Source: Leptolyngbya sp. SIOISBB (GTDB taxonomy: Bacteria; Cyanobacteriota; Cyanobacteriia; Phormidesmidales; Phormidesmidaceae). Taken from it: a stretch of DNA of 64,000 bases. Made by a program: the position numbers and the translations under genes. This document shows, in pieces, positions 46,971 to 56,258 of the stretch. The stretch lies in the NCBI GenBank assembly GCA_010671905.1, contig JAAHII010000001.1:3038001-3102000 (forward strand). Reading direction: 5' to 3'. Each line of letters starts with the position of its first letter. Position 1 is the first letter of the stretch. The notes beneath the pieces are model-generated. The model was not told the origin of the DNA. It did no database searches and saw only the letters and a list, made by a program, of their open reading frames with translations.

Positions 46971-49900
46971 CTAAACCCCCCGCACGCCGAGCACCAAACT
47001 CCGAATCTCCGGCGTATCGCCATACCATTGCAGCACCTGATCCAGCAGGGGCGACTGCGCCCCCTCGACCTTCCCGATCGCCTTAATCAGCGCCGACAGA
47101 TTATAGAACCACCCTCGCTGCAAAAGTTCCGCTCCAGCTTGTTCCAGCACGCTCGCCAAAAAGTCGAGCCGTAGCCAATACACCGCACACAGCACATCGA
47201 TAACTTCCGATTCTCCATTTTTGATTTGAATCAGGTGCAGTTGGGTCAGCAGTAGTCGCACTAAGCTACAGAGCTGATCCACATCCATCGCCGGGTCGCG
47301 CGACCGGGCCATGCGCTTGAGGGCGATGACGAGAGATCGACCCATGCCGCCCTCCAAAGCATTGGCTGTGACTAACTGTTGCACAATCACCATCAAGGTA
47401 TGCAGCACGGGTGCGGGTACTCGTTGTTGTCGATGCACCCATTCGGCAATCAAGTCACAATACAGTCGCCCCACCGTAGGATTTGTTTCCTCGACCAGGG
47501 CGATCGCTATCTCCGTCAAGATGGCTTCGGCCATTGGCTGGTGTGCTGATCGAGCCGTGATGGTGGTCAGGGCATTCACCCTCACACCCACAAAAGGCGA
47601 CTTTACCAGGGGCAGCCATGACTCCAAACTCACGTAGGCTGGATCGAGTTCACCCAAATGCCGACTGGCAGTGACCGCCGCATCGTTTTGCTGGCCCAGT
47701 GCTGTGGTCAATAGCTTCTCCACCGCTGCCGGATCGCCGACCGCCCAAGTTTGATACAGCGATAAGAGAAAGCGCTGATCGGGCTTGGATACCGTGGCAA
47801 TCGGCGGATGGGTGGCTAAGGGCTGAAATCGTAATAGCTGAATTTCAGCCTGGCGGCGCGTCTTTTGGGGGAGTTGCGGGGTGATGGCCGTTAACCCTTT
47901 TCGGGCCGTCGGGGCCGCATCAGCTAGAGCATTCAGCAACGTCCACAACGTCACCCCCTGCTCTGGCAGGTACGGGCTGAGCCACTGCGAGATCGCCTCC
48001 TGATCCGCTACTGACAACTGTTTAACCGCTCCTGCCGTCACCCCCTTCGCCAAAAAAGCGATGTTCATCTGAGCGGTTTTTGCTGCCGGTAGCCCGACCA
48101 GATACGGTGCCAGCCAGGGGGCGGCTCCTAGCAACAAACTTTCTTTCAACACCATCAGATTGGCCCCTAAATGAGCGGTCGGGCCAAATAAACCATCGTC
48201 CAGAATGGCCACAAACACGCCCTGGTCGCGTCCGGCCCAATGGGCCACCGCCAGAGTGAGCACAATTCCCCAACCCTTGGGCCACGGCTCATACAAAAAC
48301 GCTTCCCAGCGATCGCCTAAGGGAAATCCAGGAATCGCTAAATGCTCTGGCAGCAGGGAGGCAATCCATTGCACCAGGGCGGTTTTGATGTCTTCATAAC
48401 GGGGAACGGGCTCCCCAAGTAATTGCGCCAAGAGGGCGTGGTGTAAATCAGGAGTAGCGTCGCGGTGACAGTCAATTAACTGGGCACAACTGCCGTGCCC
48501 CAACAGAGAGACCTGCTGTCGCAGCGCCGTTAACACGCTGCCGGTCGGTTGGGCTTGAATCAGGGGCCAGCAAGGCTGCAACAGCCACCCCAACAACTGC
48601 GGGCGATCATCATATCCGTTAGGAAACTGCCCGTGGGATTGCACGGGTCGCGCAGCCACCGCTGTCAAGGCATCGGGGAGGCGGTCACTGAGCGATCGCC
48701 ACCACCGAGCCAATAATTCTCCCACCATTTGCACCGTATTGCTCGCGGTCACATGCTCCGCTTGGGTCATGAGTGTCAGCAGCACATCCCAAACCGTTTC
48801 AATGAGCTGACGCGGAGCCGCCGCCAGCGCCTGACGCAGCCGTTGCTGGTGAGTTTCGCCCATTTGCAGGGCGATGGGCAACAACTGTCGCAGGGCATCG
48901 GGGAGATCGCGCGAAACCGCCGCGTAGGCCACCGCGCCAAAAATGCCCATATTGTCCAGATCCAGTTGCTGCAAGCCAGCTTCAAAGTCCGCTTCTTCGA
49001 CAATGGCGAGAAACTGCCGCAATATCGGCAGCCAATGTGTCCTTTGCCCTTGCGTCTGCGGATCCTTAAGGTGCTCAAAAAATTCAGTTCTGGCGGCAGC
49101 CGCCGATTGGCGGGTCAGCCAGTAGGCGATCGCATATTCCAGCAACGTTTGGTGAAAGAAATGTAGCTTCCCCGACACCAGTTGAGTCAGCACCCCTTCA
49201 CTGAGCAAATCCGTTAGTGCCGCGATCGTTTCGGCGGTGTGCTCAACGCCCAACTCATCCTGATAAAAGGATTCTTGTAATCGAGTGTGTGATCGCGCAA
49301 AGAAATGCTCAGCAATCTGCAAACACACCCGTTCTTTTACCAGGGCTAGCGGCGCAAAGTGACTTTGATCGATCCGGCTAAACACCACCTTTTCTCGCCA
49401 ATAGCGCTGATATAGCTTGCTCACCGTGAGATCGGGGGGCACGTTACCCTCTCGACCAAACAAATCGCAGAGCAAAGCCAACAGCAGTGGATTCTCCAGA
49501 ATTTCTCGTAGAGAACGGTTATCTGCCGAGAGGGCGAGGACGTTCTCGGCAAAAGCGATGCCCCGCTGGGGTTCATCCGGCGTCAGTTTGTGAAAGAAGG
49601 CGGTGGCTGCGGCGCGAATCTCAGCAGTCGTAAAGTCCGGCACGGCGTAGCGGTCCAGCACTTGCGCGAGGCCGGGTAAGCGTTGATGCGGCGGTTCGAG
49701 AAAATCTGAATACTCATAATCGCGGCAGGTAAAGACCACAGTGGTGCCACCCGCAACGAGCTGACGCAGCAAATTGCCAAACGTAATTACAAAATCTCGG
49801 TTGATCACCAAATCGAGGGTGTCGATGAGCAACACTCCGCGTCCCAGGGTCGCCGTCAGTGCTTGCGCGACTTGGACGACTGAACGCGTTTCACCGCAGA

Positions 49901-50279
49901 GGCTCTGTCCGATGGCGGCATCCACCATTTCTTGTTGATGATGCGATGGCCCAGTTGCCCCGGCTCCGGCAGGGGAGACAAACGTCGCCGCCACCATCCC
50001 GTAAGACATGAAGCCTAAATAGCCTGTTGATAACGACAGGCTGCTGCAAAGTATGAGACCGACCCAAGGAGTGGCTACTGCAACCAACTCGTCATAGACA
50101 TTCCCCAGAATGGTACTTTTGCCGTAACCGGCTGGCCCAATGATGGCCACCACCCGGTCTTGTCCGTTGCCCCCACGGGTAATGGCAGGCAAATACTTTT
50201 GCCGCACCACCTGCCGAGGAATCCGCTCCAAAATTCGCGGCGTCAGAGCTTCACGAGCAGCAGTGGCCTGCGTTTGCAC
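46971..50279 (-). CDS. NACHT/STAND-type NTPase with HEAT-like repeats
   Basis: ~1,100 residues. Walker A IIGPAGYGKST near residue 50, Walker B GVLLIDTLDLV, a sensor-like VVFTCRDYEYSDF and the helical LREILENPLLLALLCDLFG typical of NACHT ATPases. The C-terminal ~600 residues are helical repeats (HEAT-like), the usual ligand-sensing part. Such proteins are often anti-phage sensors in cyanobacteria. The N-terminal HTH module is in the next frame upstream (50362-50643) and the two were probably one gene, separated by an indel in C-runs at 50369-50380. An effector domain is not obvious. Confidence 0.8.
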   Translation of the reverse strand: MQTQATAAREALTPRILERIPRQVVRQKYLPAITRGGNGQDRVVAIIGPAGYGKSTILGNVYDELVAVATPWVGLILCSSLSLSTGYLGFMSYGMVAATFVSPAGAGATGPSHHQQEMVDAAIGQSLCGETRSVVQVAQALTATLGRGVLLIDTLDLVINRDFVITFGNLLRQLVAGGTTVVFTCRDYEYSDFLEPPHQRLPGLAQVLDRYAVPDFTTAEIRAAATAFFHKLTPDEPQRGIAFAENVLALSADNRSLREILENPLLLALLCDLFGREGNVPPDLTVSKLYQRYWREKVVFSRIDQSHFAPLALVKERVCLQIAEHFFARSHTRLQESFYQDELGVEHTAETIAALTDLLSEGVLTQLVSGKLHFFHQTLLEYAIAYWLTRQSAAAARTEFFEHLKDPQTQGQRTHWLPILRQFLAIVEEADFEAGLQQLDLDNMGIFGAVAYAAVSRDLPDALRQLLPIALQMGETHQQRLRQALAAAPRQLIETVWDVLLTLMTQAEHVTASNTVQMVGELLARWWRSLSDRLPDALTAVAARPVQSHGQFPNGYDDRPQLLGWLLQPCWPLIQAQPTGSVLTALRQQVSLLGHGSCAQLIDCHRDATPDLHHALLAQLLGEPVPRYEDIKTALVQWIASLLPEHLAIPGFPLGDRWEAFLYEPWPKGWGIVLTLAVAHWAGRDQGVFVAILDDGLFGPTAHLGANLMVLKESLLLGAAPWLAPYLVGLPAAKTAQMNIAFLAKGVTAGAVKQLSVADQEAISQWLSPYLPEQGVTLWTLLNALADAAPTARKGLTAITPQLPQKTRRQAEIQLLRFQPLATHPPIATVSKPDQRFLLSLYQTWAVGDPAAVEKLLTTALGQQNDAAVTASRHLGELDPAYVSLESWLPLVKSPFVGVRVNALTTITARSAHQPMAEAILTEIAIALVEETNPTVGRLYCDLIAEWVHRQQRVPAPVLHTLMVIVQQLVTANALEGGMGRSLVIALKRMARSRDPAMDVDQLCSLVRLLLTQLHLIQIKNGESEVIDVLCAVYWLRLDFLASVLEQAGAELLQRGWFYNLSALIKAIGKVEGAQSPLLDQVLQWYGDTPEIRSLVLGVRGV

Positions 50280-50361
50280 TGCGGTCAGCAGGTTCAGTGA
50301 GTCAGCAGAGGGGTGGGGTGATGGCGCAGTCTGCCCGCAGGGCTTAGGAGTAGTTGGTAGC

Positions 50362-50643
50362 TTACTCTCCCCATCCCCCCTCGCTCCCTACCACCCCATC
50401 TCCCGGCTTATCCCCCTCTCCCCCGACCTCAACAACCGCCTGCCAGTCCAGCTCTAGCACCTCACAAATTTCTTGAAAGATGAAGCGATCAACCGGCTTA
50501 CCGTTAAAAAATCGATTGACCGTTGACCAAGCCGCGATCGCCCGTTCATAGGCGATCGCTTTTTGCGTCAGCCCCAAATACATCAGGGCTTGCCGCGCCT
50601 GCTGCTGGCCTGATTCTGAGAGTTGTAGCGATCGCCCCGCCAC
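50362..50643 (-). CDS. HTH module of the NACHT protein, split off by a frameshift
   Basis: From the GTG at 50643: SLQLSESGQQQARQALMYLG, LTQKAIAYERAIAAWSTVNR, FFNGKPVDRFIFQEICEVL, the HTH found at the N-terminus of many cyanobacterial NACHT/NB-ARC proteins. The frame ends in a Gly-rich stretch (GGEGDKPGDGVVGSEGG) coded by the C/T tract at 50367-50425. Shifting by one base there continues through ESKLPTTPKPCGQTAPSPHP into the NTPase. The split therefore lies in a repeat-prone, homopolymer-rich site. Confidence 0.75.
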   Translation of the reverse strand: MAGRSLQLSESGQQQARQALMYLGLTQKAIAYERAIAAWSTVNRFFNGKPVDRFIFQEICEVLELDWQAVVEVGGEGDKPGDGVVGSEGGWGE

Positions 50644-50798
50644 CGTTGGCTCCTAAAAGAACTGACTGACTTGCGCTCCAAATCCCGATAACCCAGGACT
50701 CGTCAACTCGTCGCTGGCATAGAGCGACAGCGCGAGTTTCAAACTATCGTGATCACCCCTCTGAATCTTTGCTCACTATAGCCCAGGCCTTCATTGGG

Positions 50799-51362
50799 CT
50801 AGGCTGCCGACAAGGTTACGCCTTGATAGAGCACCGTTAAGGGAATCGTTAAGCCAATGCTCTCCAGCACCACCGCATCATCGCCCTCATAGACCACTGA
50901 TTGCCAGCCGTCTTGAGGCGATCGTCGCCAACACTCTACTTGGCGGTGATCCTGCGCTATCAACACATATTCGTTGAGTGAGGCTAGGTGCTGATAATCT
51001 TCAAACTTTATCCCTCGGTCAAACTCCTCAGTCGATGGAGAAAGCACTTCCACAATCAATTTTGGGTAGCGCTTGATGTAGCGATCTTCCAGATCACGCG
51101 GATCACACGTTACAAAAGCATCTGGATAGTAGAAAAAATCATCTGCGTAATTGACCTTGACATCCCCCGAAAAAAACTGGCAGTCACTCTCACGTAAATG
51201 CAAGTTGATCTCAGTTAGCACATTGATGCTGAGACGGCTATGGCTATCGCTGCCACCCGCCATCGCATACACCAAGCCATATCGATATTCATGACGAACC
51301 GCATTGTCATGCTCCAGTGCTAAATACTCCTGCGGACTAAAGCCAGCTGGAATCGCAATCAT
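50799..51362 (-). CDS. Uma2-family (DUF820) putative endonuclease
   Basis: ~187 residues from the ATG at 51362 (upstream in-frame starts at 51398 and 51404 are possible). Pattern: FSPQEYLALEHDNAVRHEYR, GLVYAMAGGSDSHSRLSINV, YYPDAFVTCDPRD and KLIVEVLSPSTEEFDRG, the Uma2 catalytic strand E-V-L-S-P-S-T. Third family member in the window. Confidence 0.87.
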   Translation of the reverse strand: MIAIPAGFSPQEYLALEHDNAVRHEYRYGLVYAMAGGSDSHSRLSINVLTEINLHLRESDCQFFSGDVKVNYADDFFYYPDAFVTCDPRDLEDRYIKRYPKLIVEVLSPSTEEFDRGIKFEDYQHLASLNEYVLIAQDHRQVECWRRSPQDGWQSVVYEGDDAVVLESIGLTIPLTVLYQGVTLSAA

Positions 51363-51409
51363 CGGGATGTCAACCTCACCACAAATCGCCACATCCATCA
51401 GCACTTTTC

Positions 51410-51486
51410 TATTCTACTTCCCCCATTCTCCATCTCCCCATCCCCCCATCTCCCCATCCCCCCATCTCCCCATCCCCCCCTCTCCC
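51410..51486 (+). repeat. C/T-rich simple-sequence tract, left part (split by ISAs1)
   Basis: CCCCATCTCCCCATCCCC units running up to the left end of the ISAs1 element; the tract resumes at 52645. Confidence 0.85.
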
Positions 51487-52644
51487 CAGGGTTGATTCAT
51501 TGTAGGAGACGAAAAATCCTCTCAACCTGGTTGGCGAGCTCTCGTAGAGCGGAAGTAACCGACTTAAACCCATTCAGTCGGATCAAATTGATAGTAATGG
51601 AACGAAACAGAGAGGCATTGAGCAAAGCGTTCGGGTTTCGGCCATACGTTTCATCTTCATGAAGGACGACATCTTTCGGCCAATGCAATTGATTTTCAAT
51701 GCTCCAATGCCCTCGCACCATATTGTTCCAGAGTCTTGCCGTGGTCGCTAGAGAGCTGAGATAGTAGGCTCGATGAATGGAACATTTGTCTGGCGTACAG
51801 CGCCGTCGTTCAACACAGAGGATGGTTTTCGTCCCCTGCCAGCGTTGAGGGTCAATCCCTTGGGCAGAATACACGCTGACCCGCCGCTGTTCTTGACGGC
51901 CATGGTGGCATTCGAAGGGGGTTGAAGCGGTTTGTCGCGGTTGGCGATAACGAATGATCGTCTCGATCTGACGATACAGCTTCCCCTGATTCTCTTTAAC
52001 CGCCACCACATAGTCATTGCCCCCCTCAACAATGAGCGACAGTGTTTTTTTTGCGCGTGAAGCGCATCCAGGCTGAAAGCCACTCCGCTCAAGTGGAGTT
52101 TCTCTAACAGATACTGCACAACCTTCAACTCGCTATTGTCGGTGGGGGTCAGCGCGGCTAAATCGACGGTGATCCCTTGGGCTTGAGCAAAGACACTGAC
52201 GAGTCCGACAAAGCGCGTTTTGCCGTCATCGTCGGTGATGGGTTGTCGAATCCGCTTCCCGTCAATGGCATATACATCCTCGTCTACCGTGAGATACTGG
52301 CGCATCCATTGAACAAAGGCGTCGCTGAGCGCGGCAAAGTCAAGCCCGATATGGGCTCGCCGGAAGGTCGAAAAGGACGGTACCGCGTCAAGGTCAATCT
52401 GCAATAAGTCAGCTACCTCGGAACCGTAGCGTTGCGCAAACTCCTCTAGGGGGCGATTCCCTCGATAACCCGCTAAATTTCCCATCACAATGAACACCAA
52501 AATGATCCACAGCGGATGGCGTTTCCCACGAGCATGACGATAGTCAGGGACGGTCTGTAGGGCTTCTATAAGGTTCATCGCAACATCAACGATACGGGTG
52601 CCTTACAGCTTAATTTTTTATCTCATCACATTGAATCAGCCCTG
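51487..52644 (-). mobile_element. ISAs1-family insertion sequence
   Basis: 1,158 bp. Terminal inverted repeats CAGGGTTGATTCATTGTA (from 51487) and, on the minus strand, CAGGGCTGATTCAATGTG (from 52644). A perfect 10-bp target duplication CCCCTCTCCC flanks it (51477-51486 and 52645-52654), typical of ISAs1, placing the insertion within a C/T simple repeat. Confidence 0.93.
51497..52578 (-). pseudogene. ISAs1-family transposase, frameshifted at an A-run
   Basis: N-terminal part: LQTVPDYRHARGKRHPLWII, YAIDGKRIRQPI (first DDE Asp), FSLDALHAQKK (second Asp). The C-terminal part, in another frame, begins NDYVVAVKENQGKLY and includes IENQLHWPKDVVLHEDETYG, with the Glu. The shift is at a run of eight A (52045-52052 on the minus strand); nine A would give ALHAQKKTLSLIVEGGNDYV. 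Slippage at this run could restore some full-length enzyme. Confidence 0.88.
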
Positions 52645-52792
52645 CCCCTCTCCCCACCTCCCCTGCACTTGCCCAACTCATACCCAACTCATACATCCCC
52701 CCATACAAGCCATATCCATACTCAAATACGCGCTTGCGAAGCTGGATTTATCGGCAAACACAAAGCCACTATTCACTCGGGAGGTACACCCC

Positions 52793-54769
52793 ATGAACGT
52801 GTGCGCAGAACATCTGCACGCTGCCTGGAACCTCGTCCAACGGGGCAGCCGCGCAGCCGGAGTAGACAACATCACCGTTGATTTATTTACCGGCATTGCT
52901 CAAGAACATATCCGACATCTGCATCACCAACTCCAGCGCGATCGCTATGTCGCTAGCCCTGCTAGAGGTTTCTTCTTACCCAAAAAATCGGGCGGCAGGC
53001 GGCTGATTGGCATTCCGACCGTGCGCGATCGCATCGTGCAGCGCTTTCTCTTGCAAGCCAGCTACCCCTATCTCTAAGACATCTTTAGCGACAGCGCCTT
53101 TGCCTATCGTCCTGGTCTCTCAATCTACGACGCCGTGGCCCAAGTCATGGAACGCTATCGCTTTCAGCCCAGTTGGGTAATTAAGGCAGACATTCAGCAG
53201 TTTTTTGACCACTTGTCTTGGCCCTTATTACTAAACCAACTGGAACAGATTGGCCTGTCGCCGTTTGAGGTCCAGCTCATTGAGCAACAGTTGAAATCCG
53301 GCATCGTCATTCAGGGGCGTTTTTGTCGGCTCCATCAGGGGGTATTGCAAGGGGGCGTGCTGTCGGGAGCCCTAGCCAACCTTTATCTACACGATTTTGA
53401 TCACCGCTGTTTAGAGGCTGACATTCCCCTGGTGCGCTACGGCGATGACTGCGTCGCGGTCTGCCAGAGCGGGTTAGAGGCAACCCGTTCTCTGGCCCTA
53501 ATGCAGGACCGGATTGAGGACGTCTACCTCAAACTGCATCCCGAAAAAACGCGCATCATCCCGCCCGGTGAGCCGTTCACCTTTCTGGGACACCAGTTTC
53601 ACAACGGCCAGGTGCAAGCACCGGCAAGGCGGCAGGCAGCGGGCAAACCGCAAAAGCGCCGGACTCCGAGTCCAGGATATGGCCCGCCTCAGGTTTGCAG
53701 CATCGTCAGGACACGACATGTCGCGTCCCCACCAACATCCACCGACAACTATTGGAGCGACGGTATGACCACCTTATATATCAGTGAACAAGGCGCTTAC
53801 CTCCGGGTCAGGCAGCAGCAGTTTCAAGTCTTTCATGAGCGCGAGTTGCGGTGCAGCGTGCCCGCCAGCCGCGTCAGCCACATTGTGGTGTTTGGCTGCT
53901 GCAATCTATCCCACGGAGCCGTGGGGTTGGCGCTGCGGCGACGCATCCCCGTGCTGTATCTCGCCAGCAATGGCCGCTACTTTGGCCGCTTGCAAACCGA
54001 AGGCCATGCCCAAATCGAATATCTCACTCAGCAGGTGCAAAAATTCCTCGATCCAGACTTTGCCTTGCGGCAGGCCCAGCAAATTATTCTGGCCAAGTTG
54101 CACAATAGCCGCATTCTGCTGCTACGGCTCAATCGACGGCGCAAGACCGAGACTGCCACCGAGGCCGTCGCAGCGCTGGCTGACCTGATGCCCAAAGTCG
54201 AAACTGCCGAATCCATCGAGTCCATGTTGGGATTTGAGGGGCAAGGGGCCAATCTTTACTTTCAAGCCTATGCCACTTTGCTAAAGGGCCGCTTCGCTTT
54301 TGAAAAACGCACCCGCCGTCCGCCCACTGATCCGGTCAACAGTCTGTTGAGTCTGGGCTACACGCTGCTATCGCAAAACCTGCATTCCATGGTAGAAGCC
54401 GCCGGATTGCATACCCACTTTGGCAATCTGCACCTGCCCCAAAAGAACCGCCCCTCTTTAGTCTGCGACCTAGTGGAAGAGTTTCGCGCCCCCATTGTTG
54501 ATTCCTTTGTGGGGTATCTGATCAACAAAAATATCTTTACGGAAGAGGACTTTACCCCACCCGATGCCCGAGGCGGGGTCTACCTCTTTCCGGATGCGCT
54601 CAAGAAATTTCTCAAGCATTGGGAAGAAACCCTCAACAAAACGGTGACGCATCCCCACACCGGGCACAAAGTCAATTACCGTCGCTGCTTTGAACTGCAA
54701 GTTTGGGAATATGTCTCCTGCCTCATGGGAGAGCGAGACAGCTATCGACCCATGAGGTGGGACAAGTGA
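52793..54769 (+). CDS. Reverse transcriptase-Cas1 fusion, interrupted by one in-frame TAA
   Basis: ATG at 52793 behind GGGAGGTACACCCC. With the TAA at 53075-53077 (codon 95) read through, the gene is 658 codons. RT domain: AGVDNITVDLF, KSGGRRLIGIPTVRDRIVQ, IKADIQQFFDHL (Asp133), LQGGVLSGALANLYLHDFD and YGDD (Asp218, Asp219). Cas1 domain from Met325 (MTTLYISEQGAYLRV): Glu482 (GFEGQGANLYF), His547 (FGNLHLPQ), Asp559 and Glu562/563 (CDLVEEFR). The TAA sits where YPYL-x-DIFSDSAFAYRPG needs a sense codon. As it stands, the N-terminal RT part is cut off; the Cas1 half could be made from an internal start (53135 or 53765). RT-Cas1 can acquire spacers from RNA. No Cas6 domain is fused. Confidence 0.9.
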
Positions 54770-55056
54770 GAAACCCCACGTTATACCTCGTCTGCTATGA
54801 CATTGTGCTGACTAAACGCCGTACTAAGGTCGCTCACTTGTTAGAAGGCTACGGCATGCGAGTTCAGAAGTCAGTCTTTGAATGCGTTTTAACCGAGCAT
54901 CAGTTGGCCATGCTCGATCGCAAGCTCAACAAATACATCAAAGCCAACGAAGACCAGGTGCGGTTTTACCCCATGTCAGCCCACACCCGCCGCAAGGTCA
55001 ACATCCTCGGGCTACAGCCCGCGCGCCAGATCGACGACGCTGCCTTCATCGTCTAA
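54766..55056 (+). CDS. cas2: Cas2 (with RT-Cas1)
   Basis: 96 residues from the GTG at 54766, which overlaps the RT-Cas1 stop (GTGA). Cas2 pattern: LYLVCYDIVLTKRRTKVAHL, LEGYGMRVQKSVFECVLTEH, VRFYPMSAHTRRKVNILG. It differs clearly from the cas2 at 40292, so the two adaptation modules have separate origins. The overlap implies translational coupling to the Cas1 half. Confidence 0.93.
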   Translation: MRNPTLYLVCYDIVLTKRRTKVAHLLEGYGMRVQKSVFECVLTEHQLAMLDRKLNKYIKANEDQVRFYPMSAHTRRKVNILGLQPARQIDDAAFIV

Positions 55057-55190
55057 CCCATTACCCACCCTTTCCTCACAACAATCTTGTTCGATAGGCG
55101 TCTCCGCCTGTCCTCTTCTCCCACGCTCCCCACCTCCCTATTCCCCCTCTCTTTACCCACCCTTACTTCACTAAAAAAGGAGATCCAACC

Positions 55191-55613
55191 ATGTCGATTC
55201 ACGTCATCGCCTCCTATCAGCAACTGCCGGTTTACCAAATGGCCTTTCAGGGGTCGACTACTGTTTACCACTGGGCGCAGCCCCTGTTGGCAACCTCAGA
55301 TGCCGATGTTATCGGACAGTTGTTAACCCTCTCTCGCGCTATTTGTGCTGACATTGCCGCCGCTTGGAGCCAACGCCGACAACGCGCTGGGTTTATCAGT
55401 CACCTCAGCACTGCGCACCTCGCCGCCACCGAAATGCAGAGCTGGATCGAAGCCGCGATCGTCACTGGCGCTCTCACCCCCGACACCGGACAAGATTTGC
55501 ATGACCACTATCGCGACCTCTCCACCGCACTCGATCAACTCATGGCCACCGCTGTCGCTGTGCCGCAACTCTCCGAAAAAACCTCTGTAAACGCCCTCCC
55601 CGCCACCGCCTAG
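55191..55613 (+). CDS. Four-helix-bundle protein (PF05635/Avd-like), divergent
   Basis: 140 residues; ATG at 55191 behind AAAAAGGAGATCCAACC, a strong ribosome site. Helical throughout: LPVYQMAFQGSTTVYHWAQP, LSRAICADIAAAWSQRRQRA, FISHLSTAHLAATEMQSWIE, matching the order of the 23S-IVS/four-helix-bundle family (YQ-A, R-S-I-x-A-N/D-I-A-E/A-A-W, F-x-x-L-x-x-A-x-x-E/T). DGR accessory protein Avd, which binds a reverse transcriptase, belongs to the same fold. It lies 134 bases after cas2. A role beside RT-Cas1 is inferred from fold and position only. Confidence 0.75.
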   Translation: MSIHVIASYQQLPVYQMAFQGSTTVYHWAQPLLATSDADVIGQLLTLSRAICADIAAAWSQRRQRAGFISHLSTAHLAATEMQSWIEAAIVTGALTPDTGQDLHDHYRDLSTALDQLMATAVAVPQLSEKTSVNALPATA

Positions 55614-55789
55614 CCGATACAGACCCCGGTTTCTTCACTAGCCAACTCATTAGTTTTGCCTTTAGGGCTCAGCGCTTAAATAACCTCCCTACGAAAGCAA
55701 CGTTTATGTCAGGGTTTGACACTGCCAAACCCCAAACAATAGGGACGCTATTTCCAAGCAATTCTCTTACCTGCCCAGAAACCGGGTTT

Positions 55790-55860
55790 CTCCCTATCCC
55801 CCCATCCCCCCAGTCCCCATCTCCCCCACTCCCCCCAACTCCCTCACTCCCCACCTCCCT
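55790..55860 (+). repeat. C/T-rich simple-sequence tract
   Basis: CCCCATCCCCCCAGTCCCCATCTCCC-type units between the two four-helix-bundle genes. A shorter one lies at 55107-55155, next to a GATAGGCGTCTCCGCCTGTCC word also seen in the MITE centre. Confidence 0.75.
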
Positions 55861-55871
55861 CAACAGGAACC

Positions 55872-56258
55872 ATATCTAAAGACTTCATCACCACCCACCA
55901 AGAACTCCTCGTTTACCAACTCGCCTTTGAAGCCGCCATGCAGATCTTTGATTTGGCCCAAACCTTTCCCGAAACCGAGCGCCAACTACTGACGGAACAA
56001 ATGCTGCGCTCATCGCGCTCGGTGTGCGCCAACCTGGCAGAAGCGTGGCAAAAGCGGCGCTACAAAAAAGCCTTTGTCGCCAAACTCAATGAGGTCGAAG
56101 CGGAAGCTGCCGAAACTCAAGTCTGGCTGGAATTTGCCATCACCTGTACTTATCTAGAGGCCGAGGTGGGACAAGAGCTGTTTCATCAATACCGGGTGAT
56201 TTTGGCAGGGGCTAATCGACTGATTCAGCAGGCTGATGCCTGGGTGGTGCCCTCATGA
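55872..56258 (+). CDS. Four-helix-bundle protein (PF05635/Avd-like)
   Basis: The family opening ISKDFITTHQELLVYQLAFE, AAMQIFDLAQTFP is followed by LTEQMLRSSRSVCANLAEAW, QKRRYKKAFVAKLNEVEAEA, AETQVWLEFAITC: a near-consensus member. The natural start is an ATA at 55872-55874, after ACAGGAACC, where an ATG is expected. It is either a rare start or a start-codon mutation, in which case the ATG at 55938 would give a shortened protein. It overlaps the next gene by 4 bases (ATGA). It pairs with the divergent member at 55191. Confidence 0.83.
   Translation: MSKDFITTHQELLVYQLAFEAAMQIFDLAQTFPETERQLLTEQMLRSSRSVCANLAEAWQKRRYKKAFVAKLNEVEAEAAETQVWLEFAITCTYLEAEVGQELFHQYRVILAGANRLIQQADAWVVPS

Noticed and set aside
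2910-53077. TAA as a reassigned sense codon (in-frame TAA in the IS5 transposase, xisH, the 41.7-kb gene and RT-Cas1)
   Set aside because: Intact genes such as cmr3 and the ParM-like gene end with TAA at the expected length, and the interrupted genes are of accessory type; independent nonsense mutations are simpler.
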